Part shown: piece after piece, positions 16,134 through 24,932 of the stretch | How positions within the stretch are numbered: the first letter of the stretch is position 1 | Layout of the letters: every line of letters starts with the position of its first letter | Assembly: GCF_003387075.1 (NCBI RefSeq) | Contig: NZ_QUMQ01000001.1 | Location: forward strand, 4,960,001-5,024,000 | DNA length: 64,000 nt | DNA from: Asanoa ferruginea | GTDB lineage: Bacteria; Actinomycetota; Actinomycetes; Mycobacteriales; Micromonosporaceae | Reading direction: 5' to 3' | Position numbers and translations under genes: made by a program | The notes under the pieces: generated by a model | The model's input: the letters and a program-made list of their open reading frames with translations, nothing else | Told to the model about the DNA's origin: nothing | The model's database searches: none

Positions 16134-19075
16134 GCGAACTCCTCGATCATGTCGTGGCGGAAGCCGAGCACGGCGGCGAGCTGGGCGAGGTAGCGGGCTG
16201 AGCGGCGGCCCTCGGGCAGGCCGTCGAGGGACCGGACGAGCGCCTCGACGCGGCCGACGAACGACGTCGGCATGGCCGGCATCGCGAGTCGACACAGCTC
16301 GGAGAGCTGCCAGGCGTTGTCGGGCGCCAGCACGGCCATCGCGCGCAGCGCCGCCGACGCCAGCTCGTCGGACCAGTCGTCGGCGCAGAAGTGCAGCAGC
16401 CGGATGCCGGCGGCGGTGTCGCGGCGCAGCGCGGCCGCGACCCGGCGCCCGCGTTCGCCACCTGGGAGCACCTCGAGCAGCGGCCACGTCAGTCGCTCGC
16501 CGAGGCCGTCGTCGGCCGATGCTGCCGAGCCGCTGTCGACGAGGTCGAGAAGGGCGGCCGCCCACGCCGGGTCGCGCTGTGCCGCGGTGGCCCGGGCCAG
16601 CCCGCGGAGCAGGACGGGTTGCCATCCGTCGGCGACCGGCAGCGCGAGCACGCCGGCCGGGTCGCGGCCGGTGAGCGTGGACCAGAACGCCAGCGGCGTG
16701 GCCGAGACGATCTCTTCGAGCAGCCAGGAGCCGAGGCCGACGCCGCGGGGCGGTGACGGGTCGACGTCGTCGCGGAGCATCGTGGCGTCGATGCTCGCCG
16801 GCGCGGTGACCGTCAGGCCGCCGTCGGCGAAGTGGACGCTCGCGGCGGTGCGCTCGGCCATCCGGCGGCCCAGCGCGGAGCCTGGGAGCTTGCGGAGCAG
16901 GTCGGCCGCGACCTGCCGGATCTCGCGCCGCCGGTCGTCGAGCGCGTGCTCGATCAGCGTCTCGTCGCGCAGGGCCAGACCGGTTTCGAGGGCGCCGAGC
17001 AGCACGACGCGATCGTGCGGGGGCTCGCCGTCGAACGCCTCCGTCAGCAACTCCAGACCCTTGGCGGGGTCGGTGGACCGCAGCGCCACCAGGTAGGCGA
17101 GTCGCTCGCCCGGGGTGCCCGTCAGCCAGTCGTGGGGGTCGGTGTCGACGACCTCACCGCCCACGTCGCGGAAGTAGCGCCAGTCGGACTGCCGCTGGGC
17201 CAGCCAGTGGCCGCGGCGCCCGGCGACCGCGCCGAGGGCCGGCCGCAGTGCGGTGTCGCGGCGCCCGAGATCGAGCAGGATCGGCAGCGTCTCGGGTGGG
17301 ACGAGCAGGCGGCGCCGGCCCGCCTCGACCAGCCATTGGCCCAGCACCGCCCGTTGTGCCGGGCCGCCCCAGCCGGTCGCGCCGTCGGTGAGCAGGAGGT
17401 CGAGCCGCTCGGCGGCCGGCTCCGGCACGACCGGGCGGCTCTCGTCGGGCGCCGGTGCGATCGTCGGCCGCCCGGCCTGCGGTGTCTCGCCGGCCCGCCG
17501 GTAGGTGAGCGCCACCGCGGCCGCTTCGAGCAGTGCCCGAGCGCCCGCGCTCAGCTCTTCGGACGCGGTCGCTGGGTCGGAGTCGTGCAGGTTGGGGGAG
17601 ACCGTGAGGGAGAGGCGCTGGCCGTCGGCCAGGTCGAGGTGGTCGGCGGACCACGGGCGTCGAGCCGTGCCGACCAGGGCGGCCGACAACAGGTCGGCCG
17701 GCAGCTCCGGCGGGCCGCCCAGCGCGACGCGGGGGTCGCTGGGAGCCGCCGGGACGTGGCGGCCATCGGGCCAGGCAGCGAGGGGTCGGAAGCCGCCGTG
17801 CCCGTATTCGCCGGCGACCACGACCGGGCGGGCGCCTGCCGCCGCCACCAGCCACCAGGGGCGGTCGTCGTCGGGGTGCAGGGCGACGGCGTCGCCGGCC
17901 GGATCGACGAGCAGGGCGCCGTCTTCGGTCGGTGCGACGTCGGACAGGAGCATCGGGGTGGACTCGCGCCAGGGCTCGGCGGCGACCGCGCGGGCGTGCT
18001 CGGCGACCGCGTCGCGCACCGGCAGCGCGCCGGTCGGGGCGTCGCCCGTGCGGACCGGCTCGCCGTAGCGGGCCTTGACCAGAGCGCGCCGGGGCACCGC
18101 CGCGGGGTAGAAGCAGAGGCCCGCGTCGACCGCGGTGCCGGGCTCGAGGTCGGCCGGCAGGGTCTGGCCGACCGGCGCGAAGGTCAGGACCAGCGCGAAC
18201 CGGCCGGACTCTTGGCCGCGCAGCCAGGTGCGGCGGCTGGTCAGCCGGTCGTCGGCGGTGTCGATGCGGCCCAGCACCTCCCACCGGTCGCGGATCTCGG
18301 GCTCGGCCAGCACGTCGTCGGCCGCGACCGGGTAGCCGACCCGGGACCGGACCGTCGCGGCCAGGCCCGCCGGCAGCGCCGGGAGGCGGCCGTGGGCGAC
18401 GATCAGGAGACGCAGCATCGCGAACTCGCCGAGCAGTCGGTCGGCCCAGTTGGCGCCGACGCCGATCACCCAGCCGAGGCGGCGGACCGCGCCGGCGATG
18501 CTCGGCGCCTGCGCGTCGACGAGGCGGGCCGCCATGGTCTGGAACGGCTGGTAGCCGGCCTGCTCGGACGCCGCCAGCCCCTGCTCGATCTGGTCGGCCA
18601 GCCAGCGGTCGAGCTCGACCAGACCGGCCTCGACGCGGTCGGCGCGCTGCTTGACCCGGCGCTCGGCGGCGACAGGGTCGGCCAGGCCCTCGCCGGCGGC
18701 GCGTGGGGCGCGGGTCGCGCGCTCGTCGGCCCGCTGGGCCCGGGCGGCCCGGTCGGCCTGCCACTCGACGGCCCATTCGGGTGTTTCGGCCTCGTCGGGG
18801 ACGCCGCCGTTGGCCCAGCGGAGCAGCAGGCCCAGCACGTGCTTGCAGGGGATCTTGCGGCTTGGGCAGGTGCACCGGTAGGCCGGACCGGTCAGATCGA
18901 CACAGACCTGATAAGGCCGGGCACCCGACCCACGGCACAGGCCCCAGAGCATGTCGTCGAACCGGCCCTGACCGGCCCAATGGGCAGCGGTGATCAGGCC
19001 TCGGCCGCTCTTGGCCGCGCCCTGGTCGGGCGCGAGCGAGAGCACCTTCTCTGCGGACCAGCGTTCGACGGACAC
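16130..19075 (-). CDS. SWIM zinc-finger protein with DUF5691-like C-terminal region
   Basis: A 981-residue protein and first gene of the MoxR/VWA cluster. Near residues 60-82 is a SWIM finger with the CxCx(n)CxH pattern (YRCTCPSRKIPCKHVLGLL). A charged Arg/Ala linker follows, then a large domain. From about residue 460 (LLSAALVGTARRPW) the sequence looks like the DUF5691 family, with repeated helical units at the C-terminus. In other genomes these two parts are, as far as I recall, often separate genes, so this is probably a fusion. It starts at GTG with a weak AAGG site upstream and is divergent from aspS. SWIM fingers bind DNA or protein; the target is unknown. Confidence 0.85.
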   Translation of the reverse strand: MSVERWSAEKVLSLAPDQGAAKSGRGLITAAHWAGQGRFDDMLWGLCRGSGARPYQVCVDLTGPAYRCTCPSRKIPCKHVLGLLLRWANGGVPDEAETPEWAVEWQADRAARAQRADERATRAPRAAGEGLADPVAAERRVKQRADRVEAGLVELDRWLADQIEQGLAASEQAGYQPFQTMAARLVDAQAPSIAGAVRRLGWVIGVGANWADRLLGEFAMLRLLIVAHGRLPALPAGLAATVRSRVGYPVAADDVLAEPEIRDRWEVLGRIDTADDRLTSRRTWLRGQESGRFALVLTFAPVGQTLPADLEPGTAVDAGLCFYPAAVPRRALVKARYGEPVRTGDAPTGALPVRDAVAEHARAVAAEPWRESTPMLLSDVAPTEDGALLVDPAGDAVALHPDDDRPWWLVAAAGARPVVVAGEYGHGGFRPLAAWPDGRHVPAAPSDPRVALGGPPELPADLLSAALVGTARRPWSADHLDLADGQRLSLTVSPNLHDSDPATASEELSAGARALLEAAAVALTYRRAGETPQAGRPTIAPAPDESRPVVPEPAAERLDLLLTDGATGWGGPAQRAVLGQWLVEAGRRRLLVPPETLPILLDLGRRDTALRPALGAVAGRRGHWLAQRQSDWRYFRDVGGEVVDTDPHDWLTGTPGERLAYLVALRSTDPAKGLELLTEAFDGEPPHDRVVLLGALETGLALRDETLIEHALDDRRREIRQVAADLLRKLPGSALGRRMAERTAASVHFADGGLTVTAPASIDATMLRDDVDPSPPRGVGLGSWLLEEIVSATPLAFWSTLTGRDPAGVLALPVADGWQPVLLRGLARATAAQRDPAWAAALLDLVDSGSAASADDGLGERLTWPLLEVLPGGERGRRVAAALRRDTAAGIRLLHFCADDWSDELASAALRAMAVLAPDNAWQLSELCRLAMPAMPTSFVGRVEALVRSLDGLPEGRRSARYLAQLAAVLGFRHDMIEEFA

Positions 19076-19114
19076 GCGAAAACCTTAGAACTCATGTACG
19101 ACGAATTTTGGTGA

Positions 19115-19152
19115 CCTGTGGATAACTCAGGACACCAAACCTTATCCACAGG
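19115..19152. promoter_or_regulatory. two perfect, inverted DnaA boxes
   Basis: TGTGGATAA at 19117-19125 and TTATCCACA at 19142-19150 are both exact matches to the classical DnaA box, in opposite orientation with 16 bases between them. Flanking CC/GG extends the inverted repeat to 11 bases per arm. They lie in the divergent promoter region between the SWIM gene and aspS. No dnaA, dnaN or AT-rich unwinding element is nearby, so this is not the origin as far as can be seen; DnaA-dependent regulation or titration is possible. Confidence 0.6.
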
Positions 19153-19239
19153 CCGGGGGGTGCGAACTTTCGCGACCGACCAGCCCTGCGAGAATCGAGC
19201 GCTGAACGCCGTACCCCATTGTCAAGGAGAGCGACCGCC

Positions 19240-21045
19240 GTGATCCGTACCCATGATGCCGGAAGCCTGCGCGCCACGGACGCCGGCAGCGCGGTGACCC
19301 TGGCCGGCTGGGTGGCCCGCCGCCGTGATCATGGTGGGGTCATCTTCGTCGACCTTCGCGACGCCTCCGGTGTGGTGCAGGTCGTCTTCCGCGAGGAAGA
19401 CGCCCACCACCTGCGCAACGAATACTGCGTCAAGGTGGTCGGCGAGGTCGCCCGGCGGCCCGCCGGCAACGAGAATCCCGAGCTGCCGACCGGTGACGTC
19501 GAGGTCAACGCGACGGCGCTCGAGGTGCTCTCCGAGGCCGCGCCGCTGCCGCTGCCGGTCGACGACAACATCGACGCGGGCGACGACATCCGCCTCCGCC
19601 ACCGCTACCTCGACCTGCGGCGCAGCGGGCCGGCCAACGCGCTCAAGCTGCGCAGCCGGGCCAACCAGATCGCCCGGCAGGTGCTGCACGCGCGCGACTT
19701 CAACGAGATCGAGACGCCGACCCTGACCCGGTCGACGCCCGAGGGCGCGCGCGACTTCCTGGTGCCGGTGCGGTTGCAACCCGGCAGTTGGTACGCGCTG
19801 CCGCAGTCACCGCAGCTCTTCAAGCAACTGCTGATGGTGGCCGGGATGGAGCGCTACTACCAGATCGCGCGCTGCTACCGCGACGAAGACTTCCGCGCCG
19901 ACCGGCAGCCCGAGTTCACCCAGCTCGACATCGAGATGTCGTTCATCACCCAGGACGACGTGATCGACCTGGGCGAGGCGATCGTCGGGGCGCTGTGGGA
20001 GGAGCTCGCCGGTCACCGGATCGAGCGACCCATCCCGCGGATCACCTGGCACGACGCGATGGCGCGCTACGGGTCCGACAAGCCCGACCTGCGCTACGGG
20101 GTCGAGCTGACCGAGCTGACCGACTACCTGAGCGGCACCGAGTTCCGGGTGTTCGCGGGTGCGATCGCGGCCGGCGGCTATGTCGGCGCCGTCGTGATGC
20201 CGGGCGGCGCCGCGCAGAGCCGCAAGGAGCTCGACGGCTGGCAGGACTGGGCCAAGGCGCGCGGCGCCCGCGGCCTGGCGTATGTCGTGCTCGACGCCGA
20301 GACCGGCGAGGCCCGCGGCCCGGTCGCCAAGAACCTGAGCGCGGAGCACCTCGACGGGCTCGCCGACGCGGTCGGTGCCAAGCCGGGCGACGCCATCTTC
20401 TTCGCGGCGGCCGCCGAACGGCGCGAGGCGCAGGAGTTGCTCGGCGCGGCCCGCATCGAGATCGCCCGGCGGGCCGGCCTGGCCGACCCCGACGCGTGGG
20501 CGTTCTGCTGGGTCACCGACGCGCCGATGTTCGAGAAAGACGACGAGGGCGGCTGGACGGCCGTGCACCACCCCTTCACCTCGCCCAACTCCGAGTGGAT
20601 GGACCGCTTCGAGGAGGCGCCCGACCGGGCGTTGGCCTACGCCTACGACATCGTCTGCAACGGCAACGAGATCGGCGGCGGCTCCGTCCGTATCCACCGG
20701 GCCGACGTGCAGCGCCGGGTCTTCACGCTGCTCGGCATCACCGACGACGAGGCGGCCGACAAGTTCGGCTTCCTGCTCGAAGCCTTCAAATACGGCCCCC
20801 CGCCGCACGGCGGCATCGCTTTCGGTTGGGACAGGGTCTGCATGCTGCTCGCCGGCGCCGACTCGATCCGCGAGGTGATCGCGTTCCCCAAGACGCGCGG
20901 CGGCTACGACCCGCTGACCGGCGCGCCGACGCCGATCACCGGCCAGCAGCGGCAGGAGGCGGGCGTCGACGCCAAGCCCAAGCCGACGTCGCCGGCCAAC
21001 GTCGGCACGGCGGGAGTCGCGGCGCCGGTCGAACACACGCCATGA
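19240..21045 (+). CDS. aspS: aspartyl-tRNA synthetase
   Basis: A 601-residue class IIb synthetase. It has the N-terminal OB-fold anticodon domain ([27 protein letters not shown]), motif 2 in [20 protein letters not shown], the bacterial-type GAD insertion, and motif 3 in [11 protein letters not shown]. The start is the GTG at 19240, ten bases after AAGGAG. The C-terminus has a short Pro/Ala-rich extension beyond the family end. Whether it charges tRNA-Asn as well cannot be decided from this window. Confidence 0.97.
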   Translation: MIRTHDAGSLRATDAGSAVTLAGWVARRRDHGGVIFVDLRDASGVVQVVFREEDAHHLRNEYCVKVVGEVARRPAGNENPELPTGDVEVNATALEVLSEAAPLPLPVDDNIDAGDDIRLRHRYLDLRRSGPANALKLRSRANQIARQVLHARDFNEIETPTLTRSTPEGARDFLVPVRLQPGSWYALPQSPQLFKQLLMVAGMERYYQIARCYRDEDFRADRQPEFTQLDIEMSFITQDDVIDLGEAIVGALWEELAGHRIERPIPRITWHDAMARYGSDKPDLRYGVELTELTDYLSGTEFRVFAGAIAAGGYVGAVVMPGGAAQSRKELDGWQDWAKARGARGLAYVVLDAETGEARGPVAKNLSAEHLDGLADAVGAKPGDAIFFAAAAERREAQELLGAARIEIARRAGLADPDAWAFCWVTDAPMFEKDDEGGWTAVHHPFTSPNSEWMDRFEEAPDRALAYAYDIVCNGNEIGGGSVRIHRADVQRRVFTLLGITDDEAADKFGFLLEAFKYGPPPHGGIAFGWDRVCMLLAGADSIREVIAFPKTRGGYDPLTGAPTPITGQQRQEAGVDAKPKPTSPANVGTAGVAAPVEHTP

Positions 21046-21161
21046 CCGCCAGCCCGCCGGAAACGGCGGGCCAACGGGAGAAGCCAGCCCGCCCGAAAGC
21101 GGCGGGTCGGCGGAACGACCAGGAGGGCGGTATGACCGGACGACGGCCGGTGGCGCGATGA
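21042..21161 (+). CDS. possible small coupled ORF of 39 codons
   Basis: An ATG overlaps the aspS stop (ATGA), and the ORF ends in a TGA that overlaps the next gene's ATG in the same way, so it bridges aspS and the epimerase-like gene with 4-base overlaps at both ends. The peptide is very basic and Pro/Arg-rich. A second in-frame ATG at 21132, preceded by AGGAGGG, would give only nine codons and could serve to couple translation of the downstream gene. Two GC hairpins lie inside it. Coding is uncertain. Confidence 0.3.
   Translation: MTASPPETAGQREKPARPKAAGRRNDQEGGMTGRRPVAR
21052..21106 (+). other. two tandem GC hairpins after aspS
   Basis: GCCCGCCG and CGGCGGGC form a perfect 8-pair stem with a GAAA loop at 21052-21071. 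CCCGCC and GGCGGG form a second, 6-pair stem with a seven-base loop ending at 21106. No U tract follows. They may act as a transcription pause, an attenuator, or RNA 3'-end stabilisers between aspS and the next gene. Confidence 0.5.
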
Positions 21162-21976
21162 CGGTGCTGGTTGTCGGTGGCAGTGGCTACCTCGGCGGCG
21201 AGGTGTGCCGGCAGGCGGTCGCGGCGGGCTCCACGGTGGTCGCCACCTACCGCCGCGAACCCGGCGAGGCGCCGGGCGCGCGGTGGGAGCGGCTCGACGT
21301 GCGCGACGGCGCCGCGGTCGACCGGTTGGTCACCGCGGTGCGGCCGCGCATGGTGGTCAACGTCGCCTACGCCTACGCCGAATGGGCGACAACCGCCACC
21401 GGCGCGGCGCACGTGGCCGCCGCGGCCGCCAGGACAGGCGCACGGCTGGTGCACCTGTCCAGCGATGCCGTCCACGGTGGACGGCCGGAGCCTTACGGAG
21501 ACGACGACGACCCGAGCCCGGTCTTCGCCTACGGTGCCGCGAAGGCGGCCGCCGAGACCGCCGTCCGTGCGCTGGCACCCGACGCCGCGGTGGTCCGCTG
21601 CTCCCTGATCATCGGGCCGGATGCCCGGTCGAATCAGGTGGCGCAGTCTCTCAGGGCCCTCGATCCGGAGTCCGACCTGCGGTTGTTCCGCGACGAGATC
21701 CGCACCCCGGTCGGCGTCGCTGACCTGGCCGCGGCGGTGTTGGAGTTGGCGGCGGGCGACTACGCGGGCGTGCTCAACGTCGCCGGGCCCGAACCGTTGA
21801 GCCGGGCCGAGCTCGGCGAGTTGGTCGCCCGCGTGCACGGGCTCGACCCGGGCCGCCTGCGCACCACGACGGTCGCCGAGTCGGGAATGGCGCGCGCCGC
21901 GATGATCGTGCTCGACACCACGAGGGCCAAAGAGATGCTGAAGACCCGCCTGCGGCCGGCCGCCGAGGTGCTCTGA
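21158..21976 (+). CDS. NAD(P)-dependent epimerase/reductase, RmlD-like
   Basis: A 272-residue Rossmann-fold extended short-chain dehydrogenase. The dinucleotide motif VVGGSGYLGG is at residues 5-14, HLSSDAVHGG carries the catalytic serine region, and the YxxxK pair is YGAAK near residue 125. The overall pattern resembles dTDP-4-dehydrorhamnose reductase, but no sugar-nucleotide genes are nearby, so the substrate is open. It starts at ATG coupled to the small ORF after aspS. Confidence 0.82.
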   Translation: MTVLVVGGSGYLGGEVCRQAVAAGSTVVATYRREPGEAPGARWERLDVRDGAAVDRLVTAVRPRMVVNVAYAYAEWATTATGAAHVAAAAARTGARLVHLSSDAVHGGRPEPYGDDDDPSPVFAYGAAKAAAETAVRALAPDAAVVRCSLIIGPDARSNQVAQSLRALDPESDLRLFRDEIRTPVGVADLAAAVLELAAGDYAGVLNVAGPEPLSRAELGELVARVHGLDPGRLRTTTVAESGMARAAMIVLDTTRAKEMLKTRLRPAAEVL

Positions 21977-21995
21977 CCATCGTGGACAGACCCGG

Positions 21996-22703
21996 CTAGG
22001 CGAGCCCGACCGACGTGCGGGGGATCGACGACCCGTAGCCGAGCGACTCATACATCCGGTTCGCCACGACGTTGTCGCTCATCACGCCGAGCGCCGCGAT
22101 GCCGTACTCCGTGATGAGCCGGCGGGTCAGTGCGGCCGTGAGTGCCGCACCCAGCCCGCGCCCGCGCGCGGCCGGATGCACCGCGATAGCGGACAGGAAG
22201 CCGACCCCGCCGCGGCTGCGGTCGGCGGCGCAGGCGACCACCCGGCCACCTTCGCGGATCGCCCACCAGGCGCGCACCCGCGGATCGCCCGGACGGGTGG
22301 TGGTGCCGGGAAAGGCGAGGTCGAGCAGCGTGGTGATGCCGGCATCGTCGACGACCGGCGCGGCCCGCTCCTCGCCCATCCGCTCCGGCGGAGCCTCCCG
22401 GGTCCACCGGAAGTCCCACTCGTCGCGCACCCGCACGGCGACCGGCGTCGCACCGGCCAGCCGCGGCAGGTGCCACCAGCGGGGCGCGTCGGGCTGCCGT
22501 TCGGTGGCGAGGCGCGCCGCCGTCGCGGCCGCCACCGCGCCGTCGCCCAGCGCGCACACCACCGACGCGTGCGTGATCCAGACCACTGTGGACCCGTCCC
22601 GGACGCCGGTCACGCCCTCGCCGCCGCCCGTGGTGAGCAGCGCGTAGGGGTGGGCGTCCGTCGCCGCCAGCACGGCATCGCGGCCGACGAGAGCTTCAGC
22701 CAT
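21996..22703 (-). CDS. GNAT-family N-acetyltransferase
   Basis: A 235-residue protein. The C-terminal half carries a GNAT domain with the acetyl-CoA binding loop [12 protein letters not shown] preceded by FLSAIAV, and the C-terminal [13 protein letters not shown] that closes many GNAT folds. The N-terminal half is divergent and could be a second degenerate GNAT-like lobe. The start is the ATG giving MAEALVGRD. It is convergent with the epimerase-like gene. Substrate unknown. Confidence 0.85.
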   Translation of the reverse strand: MAEALVGRDAVLAATDAHPYALLTTGGGEGVTGVRDGSTVVWITHASVVCALGDGAVAAATAARLATERQPDAPRWWHLPRLAGATPVAVRVRDEWDFRWTREAPPERMGEERAAPVVDDAGITTLLDLAFPGTTTRPGDPRVRAWWAIREGGRVVACAADRSRGGVGFLSAIAVHPAARGRGLGAALTAALTRRLITEYGIAALGVMSDNVVANRMYESLGYGSSIPRTSVGLA

Positions 22704-22811
22704 GCCCGCAACGTAGCCGATCGAACATCGAGATTGCCCACGGACCCGATTGGGTATTGACCCGGCCACCGCTCGAACCCCTCGGGCGTAGCCCCTTTCA
22801 GGAGGATAGAG

Positions 22812-23027
22812 ATGCTCGCCATCGTCGCGGCCATCGTCTTCGGTTTCGCCCTGCTGCTCGACCTGTTCGACACCGACCTGGGCGCACCCGACCTTTTCAA
22901 CTGGCAGACCCTCGTGTTGATCGGTCTGACCTTGCTCTCGCTCTATCTCGCTGGCATCGGCAGTGGCCCCCGTTCGGGCACGGGCAGCGGTCGCCGCTTC
23001 TACGGCCGCCGGCCTGGTCGCGGCTGA
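22812..23027 (+). CDS. small two-helix membrane protein
   Basis: A 71-residue hypothetical protein with two hydrophobic helices ([19 protein letters not shown] and [16 protein letters not shown]) and a Gly/Arg-rich tail. The ATG is preceded by AGGAGGA. A strong hairpin terminator follows 12 bases after the stop, so it is probably a monocistronic unit. No family recognised. Confidence 0.75.
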   Translation: MLAIVAAIVFGFALLLDLFDTDLGAPDLFNWQTLVLIGLTLLSLYLAGIGSGPRSGTGSGRRFYGRRPGRG

Positions 23028-23038
23028 CGGACCAGAGC

Positions 23039-23069
23039 GCGAGGGGCCCACGGAAAGTGGGCCCCTCGC
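23039..23069 (+). terminator. intrinsic-type hairpin terminator
   Basis: GCGAGGGGCCCAC pairs perfectly over 13 bases with GTGGGCCCCTCGC around a GGAAA loop. The downstream sequence is T- and C-rich (GTGTCTTCGCCTTCTTC) but not a clean U run. It lies 12 bases after the small membrane-protein stop and before rarA. Confidence 0.85.
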
Positions 23070-23128
23070 CGTGTCTTCGCCTTCTTCGCATTTCCGGCAC
23101 CTATGGCCCGGCCGGTACTGTTCTCCTG

Positions 23129-24814
23129 ATGGAGCCCGACGCCCTTTTCTCGGTCGCCGACAGTGGCGGGGTGCGCACCGCACCCCAGCACGCGGTCGGC
23201 GCTAGCGGCTTCGCGGATCCGGGCGCCGACGCGCCCCTGCCGGTGCGGATGCGCCCGCGCACGGTCGACGAGTTGGTCGGCCAGAATCACCTGCTCGCGC
23301 CGGGTGCGCCGTTGCGGCAACTGGTCAGCGGCGCGACACCGCTCTCGGTGATCCTGTGGGGTCCGCCGGGCAGTGGCAAGACCACGATCGCGCACCTGGT
23401 CGCCCAGGCGAGTGACCGTCGGTTCGTGGCGATGTCGGCGCTCAACGCGGGCGTCAAAGACGTCCGGGCCGTGATCGAGACCGCGCGTCGCGAGCGCCGG
23501 GCCGGTGGGCCGCCGACGGTGCTGTTCATCGACGAAGTGCACCGGTTCTCCAAGACGCAGCAGGACTCGCTGCTGTCGGCGGTCGAGGACCGGACAGTCA
23601 CGCTGCTGGCGGCGACGACGGAGAATCCGTACTTCTCGGTGATTTCACCGCTTCTGTCCCGGTGTGTGCTGTTGACCTTGCAGCCGCTCGACGAGACGGC
23701 GGTTCGCGGGCTGGTGCGCCGGGCGCTCACCGACGAGCGCGGGCTCCGCGGCGAGGTCACTCTCACGATCGAAGCAGAAGATCATCTGGTACGCCTCGCG
23801 TCAGGCGACGTCCGCAAGGCCCTGACCGCGCTGGAGGCGGCCGCCGGCTCGGCGCTGGCCCGCGGCGCCACCGAGATCGACCTGGAGACCGCCGAGCAGG
23901 CCGTCGACGTGGCGGCGGTGCGTTACGACCGCGACGGCGACGAGCACTACGACGTGATCAGCGCGTTCATCAAGAGCATGCGAGGCTCCGATGTGGACGC
24001 CTCACTGCACTATCTGGCGCGGATGCTGGTGGCCGGCGAAGACGCCCGTTTCATCGCGCGCCGGATCGTCATCTTCGCCAGCGAAGACGTCGGCATGGCC
24101 GACCCGTCGGCGCTGACGGTGGCGACCGCGGCGGCACACGCCGTGGAATACGTCGGGCTGCCCGAGGTGCAGCTCAACCTGGCGCAGGCAGTGATCCACA
24201 TGGCCACCGCGCCCAAGTCCAACAGCGCCACGAAGGCGATCGGCGCGGCGCTGGCCGACGTGCGCGCCGGCAAGGGCGGCAGCGTGCCGCGGGCCTTGCG
24301 CGACGCGCACTACCAGGGCGCGCGGGGGCTCGGGCACGGGCGGGGCTACCAATATCCGCACGACGACCCGCGCGGGGTGCTGACCCAGCAATACCCGCCG
24401 GACGGGTTGGTCGGCGTCGACTACTACGAGCCGGGCGACCATGGCGACGAGCGCGCCGTCGCCATGCGGCTGCCGACGATCCGGCGGATCCTGCGCGGCG
24501 AGCGCGGCCGCCGAGGGGCAAACCCCAATGGAGCCGATTCCGGGGGTACGCCGCGAGCCCGCACCGATGGCCCAAGCTCTTCCCGGCCGGCCGACGGCGA
24601 GGGTGCCGCCCGGGCCGAGGCAGGTCCGCCCCGGGCCGGCGGCGAGACGCCTCCAACTGCCGGCGGTGGTGCGGATGGCGCTGAATCGGTCGGTGGCCCG
24701 AAGGCGCGTTCCGGTGGGACCGGGGTCGCGGCGGAGCCGCCGGTGGGTGAGGCTGTTCCCGCGGGGCCCGAGGCCCGGCGGCAGGATCGCAACGACGAAG
24801 GCGAGGTTGGGTGA
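23129..24814 (+). CDS. rarA: replication-associated recombination protein A (RarA/MgsA-type AAA+ ATPase)
   Basis: Clamp-loader-related AAA+ ATPase that acts at stalled replication forks. Walker A is GPPGSGKTT (about residue 77), Walker B is LFIDEVHRF (about 131), sensor 1 lies in [11 protein letters not shown], and the C-terminal tetramerisation region includes [16 protein letters not shown]. The ATG giving MEPDALF is chosen because family similarity begins there; the open frame extends far upstream. Family members are about 430-470 residues; this protein has 561 because of a disordered Gly/Pro/Ala/Arg tail from about residue 455. Confidence 0.93.
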   Translation: MEPDALFSVADSGGVRTAPQHAVGASGFADPGADAPLPVRMRPRTVDELVGQNHLLAPGAPLRQLVSGATPLSVILWGPPGSGKTTIAHLVAQASDRRFVAMSALNAGVKDVRAVIETARRERRAGGPPTVLFIDEVHRFSKTQQDSLLSAVEDRTVTLLAATTENPYFSVISPLLSRCVLLTLQPLDETAVRGLVRRALTDERGLRGEVTLTIEAEDHLVRLASGDVRKALTALEAAAGSALARGATEIDLETAEQAVDVAAVRYDRDGDEHYDVISAFIKSMRGSDVDASLHYLARMLVAGEDARFIARRIVIFASEDVGMADPSALTVATAAAHAVEYVGLPEVQLNLAQAVIHMATAPKSNSATKAIGAALADVRAGKGGSVPRALRDAHYQGARGLGHGRGYQYPHDDPRGVLTQQYPPDGLVGVDYYEPGDHGDERAVAMRLPTIRRILRGERGRRGANPNGADSGGTPRARTDGPSSSRPADGEGAARAEAGPPRAGGETPPTAGGGADGAESVGGPKARSGGTGVAAEPPVGEAVPAGPEARRQDRNDEGEVG

Positions 24815-24892
24815 ACCGGGATTGCGGATTAGGTCGCGATCTCGATCTCCCCACCTCACCGATGTCCCATTGGCGAGGTATGTGGCGACGAA

Positions 24893-24913
24893 TCGTGCCA
24901 TCCCCTGGCACGA
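24893..24913. promoter_or_regulatory. 8-bp perfect inverted repeat before the giant repeat protein
   Basis: TCGTGCCA, five bases, TGGCACGA, ending 19 bases before the GTG start of the repeat protein. It may be an operator or an RNA hairpin just ahead of the ribosome site. It is the only symmetric element I see in the 118-base gap after rarA. Confidence 0.4.
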
Positions 24914-24932
24914 CGAGCAATGAGGTGAACGC

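Noticed and set aside
19115-19152. Replication origin at the two DnaA boxes
   Set aside because: Only two boxes are present, with no AT-rich region and no dnaA, dnaN, rpmH or gyr genes nearby; an oriC in these bacteria has many boxes next to dnaA.
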